From: an uncultured Leptolyngbya sp.
GTDB lineage: Bacteria > Cyanobacteriota > Cyanobacteriia > Phormidesmidales > Phormidesmidaceae
Direction of reading: 5' to 3'
NCBI GenBank assembly: GCA_937899365.1
Contig: CALBPH010000727.1
Coordinates: 1-11,106 of the forward strand
DNA length: 11,106 nt
In this document: one piece after another, positions 1-6,870 of the stretch
How the letters are laid out: each line of letters starts with the position of its first letter
Position numbering within the stretch: the stretch's first letter is position 1
Made by a program: the position numbers and the translations under genes
The notes under the pieces: model-generated
Databases searched by the model: none
What the model saw: only the letters and a program-made list of their open reading frames with translations
What the model was told of the DNA's origin: nothing

Positions 1-1
1 C

Positions 2-949
2 CTGCCACCGATTATTGTTCTACTCGTGCTATTTTCTCTTCGCTGCTGTTCCCTAATGCACGATTGTGGACATTACTCACTTTTTAGCTCAAAAAAAATA
101 AATCGGGTTGTAGGCTTTATCCTGGGTCTTGTCAATGCCATGCCGCAATATTGGTGGTCTAGAGACCATGCCTATCACCACAAAACAAATGGTGACTGGG
201 AACAATATCGAGGGATTGGAGATTTTTTATCAGTTAAAGAATACACTCAGCTCTCACCATCTGACCAAAAGATGTACGGCGTCCTTAGACACCCATTGAT
301 GGTGATTCCAGGCGGTTTTTTCTACCTTGCATTTAAGCCAAGGCTTATTTTTATCCTAGGGATATATGAGTTTCTCGTCGATCTAGTTTCATCCCTAAAA
401 ACCGATCCAGAGATGGACCTAGCCTCTATCTTGTCAGCCCACAAACCTAAGCATTGGTCAACGGCAGCAGAGTTTTGGGATATCTTGCGCAATAATTTTG
501 TCGTGGTTGGGGGATGGATTTTTCTATGTCATTGGCTCGGGGCGGGCTTCTTTTTAAGTGTGTATTCAATTGTTCTCACATTTTCTGCCGCCATTTTTAT
601 TAATGTCTTCTTTGTGCAGCACAACTTTGATGAGGCCTATGCTCACACATCAGAGGGGTGGAACTATCTGACCGGCGCTATTGAAGGCAGTAGCTACCTA
701 GATATACCGGCGGTGCTCAAATGGTTTACCGCTGATATCAGCTATCACAACATTCATCACCTTTCCGAAAGAATTCCTAATTACAACCTCAAAGCCTGTC
801 ACCAAGCCAATAGTCACCTGCTTACCCAGGTAAAAACCATTGGCATTGGCGATATTCTAGATTGTTCTCAATTTATTTTGTGGGATTCTGATGAGAATAA
901 ATTGGTCTCGATCAAGTCTTTTAGACCTGCGGCCCAAGTCAGCGTCTGA
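2..949 (+). CDS. Fatty acid desaturase, 5'-truncated by window edge
   Basis: This is a membrane di-iron acyl-lipid or acyl-CoA desaturase that introduces a double bond into a fatty acyl chain. The three histidine boxes that bind the two irons are all present: HDCGH at bases 59-73, HAYHH followed by KTNGDW at 167-181, and HNIHH followed by LSERIPNYNL at 746-760. Hydrophobic stretches lie around bases 100-140, 300-380 and 500-620. The frame is open to the left edge, so the GTG at 26 is probably internal. Box 1 usually lies about 80-90 residues in, so I estimate some 60-70 N-terminal residues are missing. The third box HNIHH differs from the HxPHH form of typical cyanobacterial DesA-type omega-6 desaturases, so the regiospecificity is open. 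It converges on the lipid-like cluster at 988-4774 and looks more AT-rich than its neighbours. Family is secure; substrate is unknown. Confidence 0.88.
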   Translation: MPPIIVLLVLFSLRCCSLMHDCGHYSLFSSKKINRVVGFILGLVNAMPQYWWSRDHAYHHKTNGDWEQYRGIGDFLSVKEYTQLSPSDQKMYGVLRHPLMVIPGGFFYLAFKPRLIFILGIYEFLVDLVSSLKTDPEMDLASILSAHKPKHWSTAAEFWDILRNNFVVVGGWIFLCHWLGAGFFLSVYSIVLTFSAAIFINVFFVQHNFDEAYAHTSEGWNYLTGAIEGSSYLDIPAVLKWFTADISYHNIHHLSERIPNYNLKACHQANSHLLTQVKTIGIGDILDCSQFILWDSDENKLVSIKSFRPAAQVSV

Positions 950-987
950 CAGTTGCAATCGCTACTAGGCGAGTGAGTTAGAGTGAG

Positions 988-2130
988 CTAGGCTAAGGCC
1001 TTTTCATAAATTCGGTAGGTCTTGTAGATGGTGGCTCCGGTGCTCTCGATAATATTTCGCGATCGCATATTGTCCTCATACACCCAAGACAACTCAGCTC
1101 GTTTATAGGGAGGCTTTTTATCAGTACCGCCCTTCATGCCCAAATACACCACCGCCAGGGCCACCATTTTGCGACTATAGTCCGGTAGTGTGCAAATGGC
1201 TAAGACTCGGGCCTGATTGATCTTGCGGCGATGCCACAGGAATTTCAAAATGCCAAAAACATTCAGTTTACCCTTCACATGCTTGAGGGCAATGTTGTAG
1301 TCCGGCAGGGCCATAAAAAAGCCCACCATTTTGTTGTCCGACTCTTTTTTAGGATCTTCGGCAATTACAAAAATATCCGTATCTACTAAGGTTTGCAGCT
1401 CCCGTGCCTCCACCATAAACTCCGCTTCGGTGCGGGCGCTAGAACTCCAGTTATGGGCAAACGCAGTGGTAAACAGTTCGTAGATATGGCGACAGTCCTG
1501 CTCAAAGGCCTCACCTTTGGTGTGGATAGTCCGAAATGTAATCCCTGCCCTTTGAGCAATTTTATAGCCCCGCTCAAAGCTGTCAGGCAAAGGCTTGTCT
1601 AAGGACAAATCGTAGGCATAGGCATCTTTAGCCTGATGCCAGCCGTTGGCTTTCATGATGTCCAAATAATACTTGGGGTTATAGGGCATCATCAACATCG
1701 GATCTGACTCAAATCCATCTACCAAAAAACAGCAGTTGTTGTGGGTAGATAAATCAATGGGTCCGCGCGCCTGGGTCATCCCCTGTTGCTTCAGCCAGTT
1801 AGTCGCCTCATCCAGCAACGCTTGACCAATTTCGCTATGGTCAATGCACTCAAAAAAACCAATTAACCCGACAGGGGTATTTTCCCGTTCAATAAGTCGG
1901 TCATTGACCGCAGCCACCACCCTACCCACAGGCTGTTTCTCCTGATAGGCAATAAACTGTCGTAGCCTACCGTACTGAAAAAAAGAATTCTCTTCGGAGA
2001 ATTGTTTAATCGTACTGGTCTCAATGGGGGCAACCCAGTGAGGGTTATCCCTATAAACGTAGGCTGGAACAGCAATAAAAGCAGCTTGCTCTTCGGATGT
2101 AGTAACCGGCCGAATAGAAAAATTACTCAT
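988..2130 (-). CDS. GNAT-fold N-acyltransferase-like protein, bacterial ceramide synthase-type candidate
   Basis: The 380-residue product resembles long, two-part GNAT-family proteins annotated only as N-acetyltransferases. The N-terminal half carries PVGRVVAAVND (67-77), GFFECIDH (91-98) and RGPIDLSTHNN (122-132), followed by a DGF and MMPYNPKYY segment (138-155). The C-terminal half ends with the GNAT-like AELSWVYEDN (345-354) and YKTYRIYEKAL. From memory, this architecture matches the family that includes the Caulobacter bacterial ceramide synthase, which N-acylates a sphingoid base. That match is recalled, not computed. The gene lies 118 nt downstream of a serine palmitoyltransferase-like gene on the same strand, which supports an acyl transfer role on the product of that enzyme. 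It could instead be a GNAT of another specificity. The ATG at 2130 opens directly on the conserved SIRPVTT segment, so the start is good. The stop is at 988-990. Confidence 0.72.
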   Translation of the reverse strand: MSNFSIRPVTTSEEQAAFIAVPAYVYRDNPHWVAPIETSTIKQFSEENSFFQYGRLRQFIAYQEKQPVGRVVAAVNDRLIERENTPVGLIGFFECIDHSEIGQALLDEATNWLKQQGMTQARGPIDLSTHNNCCFLVDGFESDPMLMMPYNPKYYLDIMKANGWHQAKDAYAYDLSLDKPLPDSFERGYKIAQRAGITFRTIHTKGEAFEQDCRHIYELFTTAFAHNWSSSARTEAEFMVEARELQTLVDTDIFVIAEDPKKESDNKMVGFFMALPDYNIALKHVKGKLNVFGILKFLWHRRKINQARVLAICTLPDYSRKMVALAVVYLGMKGGTDKKPPYKRAELSWVYEDNMRSRNIIESTGATIYKTYRIYEKALA

Positions 2131-2248
2131 GGCTAATGTGAGTAGTAGATGGTGAGCTGTGTTTGAAATTAGACCATTGAGCTACAAAAAAGCTAGCCTT
2201 ATTTCTCTATTACCACTCACCACCTACTCCTTCCTATACTTTGGCACC

Positions 2249-3532
2249 CTAGGCGTACTGGGCAACCGCTCCACCCAACTTCTGACGAACAGCCACCATA
2301 GATTCTATCAACCGATCCATATCAGCCTGGGTATGGAGGGCATTGGCCGTAATCCGAAGACGGGGTTTAGCAATAAACCAGATGGCCGAAACCCAGATAC
2401 CGTACTCTTCCATTAAGGCGCGGGCAAAGGATTTTGGATCTAGGTCGGGGGGTAACAACACAGGAACTACGTTGGTTTCACCAATGGCATCGAAACCGGC
2501 CGCAATTAACTTAGAGCGCAAATAACGGGTATTTGCCTGTAGCTTAGCCACACGTTCCGGCTCGCTACGAACCAGGCGAATGCTTTCTAGGGCAGCAGCC
2601 GTAACTGGCGGCGGTAGAGAAATCGTACCAATGGATGTAGGCGATACATCCAACAGGTCGATCAGCTCACGATTAGGGGCACTAATGGCCGCGCCAGCCG
2701 ACCCGGCAAACTTAGAAAACGTAGTCATAATAATGGGCACAATACCGCGCTCAATCACTGACTGAGGAGTGATCCCAAAGTGGTCGTAAATGCCTTCGCC
2801 TTTACCACCAATAGCGCCGCTGGCATGGGCTTCATCCATGACCACAACACTGCCCGGATAGTCTTCCATGATGTCTAGCATGCGGGGCAGGGGCACCACG
2901 TCACCATCCATGGAGAAGACCGCGTCAGAAATCACAATGACCCGGTCGTCAGGACGCACATAGCGGCGCATCTTGCGCTCTAGATCATCCATGTCGCAGT
3001 GACGGTCGGCCTTTACCCGCACTTTGGGGCTGTGGCCAAACATCTTGCCCGAGCGATTATCCGCATTTACCACCGCAGCAATAATGCAACCGTGATTGAG
3101 CACATCACTAAAAATAATGGTTTCACGGGTATGCTGAAAGCCCTGCACGGGGACTGCTAAGTGGCAAAAGCCATCCATTAGAGCCTGCAATGCCATCCAT
3201 GCATTCAGAAAAAGCTGGGTATGGGGCAAGTGCTTAAAAGCAGAGATTTCTTCTTCAAGCTGACGGTGCAAATCAATCCGACCGCTAAGCACTGAACAAG
3301 AGCTATTGGACGTACCATAGCGGCGGATGGAATCAATAGCAGCCTGAGTTACCGCATCATCTTGAGCCATGCCCAACACGTCATTGGTACAGAATGTCAG
3401 AACCTGGTGCCGCCGACCGGTCCCTTGCTCTTCTACTTCGATCTGATTGCCATTTTTTTGATGGCAAATAAACTTGTCGGGGTATAAACCGCTTGAATGT
3501 AAACGCTGCACATAGTCATTAACGACTTCCAC
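2249..3532 (-). CDS. Alpha-oxoamine synthase family PLP enzyme (serine palmitoyltransferase-like)
   Basis: This is a fold-type I PLP enzyme of the alpha-oxoamine synthase family (SPT, KBL, AONS, ALAS), which condenses an amino acid with an acyl thioester, releasing CO2. Visible hallmarks in order are GTSNSSCSVLSGRIDLHRQLE (73-93), the PLP-stacking His in SDVLNHG (H147), FSMDGD (206-211), DEAHASGAIGGKGEG (233-247) with D233 and H236, and the Schiff-base lysine in TTFSKFAGSAG (K274). The length of 427 residues suits a soluble bacterial SPT. The segment after GTSN reads SSCSVLSGRIDLH, where common members have a GSCGSRLISGT-like stretch, so this is a divergent clade and the substrate cannot be read off. 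Position between a Rieske oxygenase and an N-acyltransferase-like gene favours a long-chain 3-keto amino lipid product over heme, biotin or threonine metabolism. The start at 3532 has no competing upstream start in conserved sequence. Confidence 0.85.
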   Translation of the reverse strand: MEVVNDYVQRLHSSGLYPDKFICHQKNGNQIEVEEQGTGRRHQVLTFCTNDVLGMAQDDAVTQAAIDSIRRYGTSNSSCSVLSGRIDLHRQLEEEISAFKHLPHTQLFLNAWMALQALMDGFCHLAVPVQGFQHTRETIIFSDVLNHGCIIAAVVNADNRSGKMFGHSPKVRVKADRHCDMDDLERKMRRYVRPDDRVIVISDAVFSMDGDVVPLPRMLDIMEDYPGSVVVMDEAHASGAIGGKGEGIYDHFGITPQSVIERGIVPIIMTTFSKFAGSAGAAISAPNRELIDLLDVSPTSIGTISLPPPVTAAALESIRLVRSEPERVAKLQANTRYLRSKLIAAGFDAIGETNVVPVLLPPDLDPKSFARALMEEYGIWVSAIWFIAKPRLRITANALHTQADMDRLIESMVAVRQKLGGAVAQYA

Positions 3533-3624
3533 AATTTACTCCTCATCACCTACATTGAGCATATCAATCAACCAAGGCTTAGCCCAGCAGCCAACCCCCT
3601 TGATAATGGGTCCTGGCAACGGGG

Positions 3625-3642
3625 GCTTGGGTATCCCCAAGC
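3625..3642. other. Perfect hairpin in spacer after Rieske gene
   Basis: GCTTGGG (3625-3631) pairs perfectly with CCCAAGC (3636-3642) around the tetraloop TATC, immediately after the Rieske stop codon on the minus strand. No T-tract follows in that direction, so it is a poor intrinsic terminator. An RNA processing or stability hairpin between two operon genes is equally possible. An alternative fold pairs the nearby C5 run upstream with the G5 run at 3621-3625. Confidence 0.35.
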
Positions 3643-3649
3643 GGGCGAT

Positions 3650-4774
3650 TCACACAAGCATACCGTTACTAACCTCCTGAGATGGTTGGATAGAAGACTC
3701 TTTTGCCGCTTCCAAAGCAGACGAAGGAGAAACTTCTAATCGCTCATATTGTCCAACAATTACTCGCTGTAGAGCGATAATTGCCGGATTTACTTCGACG
3801 TAGTTACGCTGCGGATCGATGGAGTAGTTACGCTGCTCACTTTCCATCATCTCTACGTCTTGGTGCAAAAACTTGAGAAAAACGCTGTTCAAAATAATCT
3901 TTTCTAGCACTCTAGCTAGGGGACCACTGAGTAGCCACTGGGGCAGGGGCAATTTGAGAAACAATAGGGAAAAAGATCTTGTTTCGCGGGGGCCGACAGG
4001 TAGTCGCATCAGGTAGAGCGATGATACAGATTCTAATGCAGTAGCGTAGTGGGGATAGCGATAGCGGATAGAAACCGTGCGAGTAGCGCTGTTGCTTCCT
4101 TGCGTGCCCAAGCCTAGTATCTTACTTAAAAAACCCTCGTAAGATACCTGATAATCGGCGGCGACGCCATGCTCATCTTGTTTTAGATCCAATAGCTTGG
4201 GGTCGTACCAGCCTTGCAGATCCTTATGCAAAAATCCGTGGAACACATCCATCGTATTTTCGTTACAAATGGAGAAATGGGCCTTAAAGTGTCCCGGAAT
4301 ACGCACCATGAACCAGCCCGGTTCCCCGTACTGAGGCACCTCTGGTAAAGGCTGTTGCTCGGCTAGCTGAGGATCCCCCGGAAAGACCCATACAATTCCA
4401 TAGGACTCGCGGGTAGGATAGCTACGGGCTTGGGCACAGGGTAATTTTTGCTCTTTGGGAAAGTAAGGAATGCCAACACACTGGCCATCACTATCAAATT
4501 CCCAGCCATGGTAAGGACACACCAAGTTGTTACCATGCACTTCTCCTCGATGTAATTCCACTCCTTTGTGGGGGCACGCATCCGCTAGGGCGCTGACTAC
4601 TCCATCGGCATTGCGATAGACCGCCAAGGAAGCTTCCCAAACCTGAATAGAGACAACATCCCCTGGCTTCAGGTGGTCGGCCCACAAAACTGGATACCAG
4701 TAGTTTGGGTTGATGCCAACAGCACGGGCGCGCCGGTATATGGGTTGACCTTTGAGAACAGCAGATGATTCCAT
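3650..4774 (-). CDS. Rieske [2Fe-2S] non-heme iron oxygenase
   Basis: This is a Rieske-type oxygenase of 374 residues, the alpha-subunit type. The cluster ligands are C67-x-H69 and C86-x2-H89 (CPHKG and CPYHGW), the normal Rieske pattern. The mononuclear iron site is NENTMDVFHGFLH, giving N173, D176, H179 and H183. A later acidic segment QDVEMMESEQ fits the carboxylate ligand region of the family. Overall it resembles the PaO/KshA-like single-component cyanobacterial oxygenases often annotated as ring-hydroxylating dioxygenases. Such enzymes hydroxylate or desaturate many substrates, so aromatic specificity should not be assumed. It is the first gene of a minus-strand run with the oxoamine synthase (117 nt downstream) and GNAT-like gene, so it may hydroxylate their lipid. 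No reductase or ferredoxin gene is adjacent; cellular ferredoxin could serve. The ATG at 4774 has no clear Shine-Dalgarno sequence. Confidence 0.87.
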   Translation of the reverse strand: MESSAVLKGQPIYRRARAVGINPNYWYPVLWADHLKPGDVVSIQVWEASLAVYRNADGVVSALADACPHKGVELHRGEVHGNNLVCPYHGWEFDSDGQCVGIPYFPKEQKLPCAQARSYPTRESYGIVWVFPGDPQLAEQQPLPEVPQYGEPGWFMVRIPGHFKAHFSICNENTMDVFHGFLHKDLQGWYDPKLLDLKQDEHGVAADYQVSYEGFLSKILGLGTQGSNSATRTVSIRYRYPHYATALESVSSLYLMRLPVGPRETRSFSLLFLKLPLPQWLLSGPLARVLEKIILNSVFLKFLHQDVEMMESEQRNYSIDPQRNYVEVNPAIIALQRVIVGQYERLEVSPSSALEAAKESSIQPSQEVSNGMLV

Positions 4775-4851
4775 CGTCTAAGGCTAGAAATAAGGGTTGA
4801 GGCTAGTCAGTGACAGCGTTTTTACACTGTACGAGACTTATCTTGATTTTT

Positions 4852-4900
4852 ACTGAGTAACCCCCAATAAACTCAGTTTTTGGGCTCCAAACGGGGCCCA
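4852..4900 (+). other. Two adjacent stem-loops, the first followed by a T-run
   Basis: A perfect 7-bp stem, ACTGAGT at 4852-4858 with ACTCAGT at 4871-4877, is followed by T bases through 4881. A second stem begins at once: TGGGCTCC at 4881-4888 with GGGGCCCA at 4893-4900, eight pairs with one T-G wobble and an AAAC loop. Read on the plus strand the first resembles a weak intrinsic terminator, yet no plus-strand gene lies upstream to be terminated. It may therefore end a short leader or antisense RNA, or serve as protein-binding sites. Function is inferred only. Confidence 0.3.
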
Positions 4901-5056
4901 TAGTGGTAGCAGTATGACGGTAGTCAACTCGATGCTGACAATATTCAGTGACGCTTCACGAACTGTCAATGAAGCCAGGTAGGGAGATTTGAACAGTCGG
5001 CTACAACATAAACAGCCACCTCAAACGCCAGTAGACATATGCACGTAACAACGCCA

Positions 5057-5091
5057 ACTGGGCAGGTATAAGTTTTTGCTTATGCCTAGTT
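5057..5091. promoter_or_regulatory. Inverted repeat upstream of MFS gene, possible operator
   Basis: AGGTATAAG (5064-5072) and CTTATGCCT (5079-5087) form a nine-pair inverted repeat with one wobble around TTTTTG. Flanking AACT and AGTT extend the dyad with a three-base bulge. It lies about 90 bp upstream of the likely MFS start, a usual distance for an operator or promoter element of an efflux gene. No T-tract follows on either strand, which argues against a terminator. No regulator gene is adjacent. Confidence 0.35.
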
Positions 5092-5177
5092 ATGGGTAAT
5101 GTTAACATCTATTTACTTGTCGCGAACCATTGGCCTGTTGAGGTGTGTTCTTTGCAAGTGTAGCTGTGTTCTCCCCT

Positions 5178-6374
5178 ATGACCACTGTCTATCAAAAACC
5201 GGTTGCCTCAAAACTAGGGAGGTTACCGCAAATACCGACTCGTCCACCGTGGCAGGTACTCGCTGTACTTATGGTGGCAGGCTGTTTATCCAGTGCAGTC
5301 GGAGCCATCGTTGCCCCAGTCTTTCCAGAAATTGTTGAGCAGTTTGGCCTGAACAGCCGGTGGGCCGGGGTTCTGGTGAGTACCCATACCCTGACGACGG
5401 CTTTGGCCAGTCTTGTTTTTGGTCTGCTAGCCAATCGTTTAGGCAGCCGCCGCATTTTGATCGCTTGCCTGGTGGCGTATGGAGTGTTTGGTAGTTTGGG
5501 GGCAACGGCCCAAGGATTTTGGGGAATTGTGCTGTCACGGGCGCTGGTGGGAGTCGCTAGCGGCGGTATTGGCGCAGGCAGCATTGGGATTTTGAGTAAT
5601 TTGTATGATGGCGAAGCCCGCACACGGATGATGGGCTATGCCACTAGTGCCTTGGCCACAGCCACCGTAATTTTCCCAATTTTGGGTGGCTGGTTGGGGT
5701 TGTATCATTGGCGCTGGGCGTTTGTCCTCTATGGTTTGGGACTACCGGCGGCCTTGGCAAGTCTGTTGTTTTTGCCTCGGGGACGACGCTCTACGGCCAC
5801 CTTACCCAAGACCCATGGCATCGGAAATGTGATCCGGCAAAGTAAGGTATGGCTACTGTTGCTAGCTCTGGCTACGGCATCAGCAATTTTTTATGTCGTC
5901 GTCGTTTATGCACCGCTCTACCTGAAGGAAGCAATTAACGCATCATCGCTCCTGAACGGCTGTGTTTTGGCGGCTCGCTCGGTGGGAGCGGCGGTGATTG
6001 CGGCGGTGGGGGCAGCCAAGGTCTCTAAACGATTGGGGGCTGGGGGTGCGATCGCAACTGGCTTCTTCCTCATGGCCATCTCCTTAGCCACCATTCCCAA
6101 TGTCCTATCCCCGCCGCTAATGTTAGCTGCAGGGCTGATTTTTGGTCTAGGATTTGGTCTAGTCATGCCCAACTTCTACAGCGCCCTAGCCGATTTATCC
6201 CCCGACACTCAACGGTCTGGAGTATTAGCCATTGGCACTGGCTGCGCCTCTCTGGGGCAGTTTATATCCCCCTTCATTTTTGGACCTGTGTGGGCCAGTG
6301 CTGGCACACATGTGTTTTACCTAGCAGCGGTGATTGCTGCTACGGTGGGATTTCTAAATTGGCTGCGTCGTTAA
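5178..6374 (+). CDS. MFS transporter, DHA1-like efflux type
   Basis: The product is a 12-helix-type major facilitator superfamily permease in the inner membrane, probably a proton-coupled exporter. Counting from the ATG at 5178 (398 residues), motif A appears as GLLANRLGSRR (82-92) in the loop between helices 2 and 3. A motif B-like RALVGVASGGIG lies in helix 4. A motif C-like segment, ATVIFPILGGWLG, lies in helix 5 (162-174), the signature usually linked with antiporters. A frame extension back to a GTG at 5145 exists. I prefer 5178 because the leading residues then form a short cytosolic tail before the first helix; neither start has a good ribosome site. It heads a plus-strand run with two membrane-associated genes. 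Close to the divergent lipid-like cluster, it could export that product or be unrelated. Substrate is unknown. Confidence 0.85.
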   Translation: MTTVYQKPVASKLGRLPQIPTRPPWQVLAVLMVAGCLSSAVGAIVAPVFPEIVEQFGLNSRWAGVLVSTHTLTTALASLVFGLLANRLGSRRILIACLVAYGVFGSLGATAQGFWGIVLSRALVGVASGGIGAGSIGILSNLYDGEARTRMMGYATSALATATVIFPILGGWLGLYHWRWAFVLYGLGLPAALASLLFLPRGRRSTATLPKTHGIGNVIRQSKVWLLLLALATASAIFYVVVVYAPLYLKEAINASSLLNGCVLAARSVGAAVIAAVGAAKVSKRLGAGGAIATGFFLMAISLATIPNVLSPPLMLAAGLIFGLGFGLVMPNFYSALADLSPDTQRSGVLAIGTGCASLGQFISPFIFGPVWASAGTHVFYLAAVIAATVGFLNWLRR

Positions 6375-6387
6375 GGCCAACCGCTCA

Positions 6388-6870
6388 ATGATCCTCAAAT
6401 ATTCACTCCTAAAATTTCTCAAAACAGGTGCCATCCCCCTGCTGCTCACCACCGTTGCCCTGAGACAGATCGTTTTAGTGCATACGGCGGGTCTAAGCCC
6501 CTGGCATGGAGGCGGGTTTGGTATGTTCGCCTCAATTGATCGAGATGAACGACGGGTGGTGACCACCCAGCTGATTGATTGCAGTCATACCCATGATTTT
6601 GTGTTGTCACAGATTTTGACAGACTCCCCGGACGTGCTCAGCGCCCATGCCTATACCCATATCAGCACCTTTCCAACCCAGTCTCAGCTGCGTCGTACCG
6701 GTAGGCGTTTGCTCTCAACAGATGCGCAAAATCCTATCGCTGAACTTCACAGCCAGAATCAGGATAAGAACTGCGATTCTAAACTTGCACTGCAGCCATG
6801 GCGATTAAGTTATGACGGTCGGGTGATTACCTACGAGCCGCTTACAGACAGGGTTGAGGTTCAGCCATGA
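6388..6870 (+). CDS. Conserved-looking small membrane-anchored protein of unknown function
   Basis: I cannot assign a function. The 160-residue product starts with a basic-hydrophobic segment (about residues 5-32: KFLKTGAIPLLLTTVALRQI) that looks like an uncleaved signal anchor. A striking glycine-rich stretch, SPWHGGGFGMFASIDRDERR (37-56), follows. The rest is soluble-looking, predicted periplasmic, and contains two cysteines (C65 and C129). The SPWxGGGFGMF type of motif recurs, to my recollection, in small proteins encoded next to multi-pass membrane proteins, exactly the arrangement here. It starts 13 nt after the MFS stop and its TGA overlaps the next ATG (ATGA at 6867-6870), so the two are probably translated together and may form a complex. 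Confidence 0.7.
   Translation: MILKYSLLKFLKTGAIPLLLTTVALRQIVLVHTAGLSPWHGGGFGMFASIDRDERRVVTTQLIDCSHTHDFVLSQILTDSPDVLSAHAYTHISTFPTQSQLRRTGRRLLSTDAQNPIAELHSQNQDKNCDSKLALQPWRLSYDGRVITYEPLTDRVEVQP

Larger units (their letters stand above)
4775..5177. promoter_or_regulatory. Divergent control region rich in hairpins
   Basis: This 400-bp gap separates the start of the Rieske gene (minus) from the MFS gene (plus), so it should hold both promoters. I see no convincing -35/-10 pair. It contains five short inverted repeats: ACAGCG/CACTGT (4813-4830, one wobble), ACTGAGT/ACTCAGT (4852-4877), TGGGCTCC/GGGGCCCA (4881-4900, one wobble, AAAC loop), GCTTCA/TGAAGC (4953-4975) and AGGTATAAG/CTTATGCCT (5064-5087, one wobble). 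The last is extended by AACT/AGTT at 5057-5060 and 5088-5091. No ORF of note and no tRNA is present. It does not match a riboswitch I recognise. Confidence 0.5.

Noticed and set aside
971..990. Tandem near-repeat GAGTGAGTTA/GAGTGAGCTA at the 3' end of the GNAT-like gene
   Set aside because: Only two imperfect 10-base units overlapping a stop codon; too short to call a repeat element.
2159..2416. 85-codon plus-strand frame over the end of the oxoamine synthase gene
   Set aside because: Most of it is antisense to conserved codons of the oxoamine synthase, and it has no recognisable features.
4980..5002. Minus-strand GTTCAAATCTCCC resembling a tRNA T-loop
   Set aside because: The flanking 5-base arms (GACTG and CTCCC) do not pair, and no acceptor, D or anticodon arm could be found around it.
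5145..5177. Upstream GTG start extending the MFS protein by 11 residues
   Set aside because: It adds a hydrophobic stretch before the cytosolic tail, and the purine-rich GAGG lies only a base or two from the GTG, too close to act as a ribosome site.
5192..5623. 143-codon minus-strand frame inside the MFS gene
   Set aside because: It is antisense to clear transmembrane coding sequence and shows no recognisable domain; a shadow of the MFS codons.
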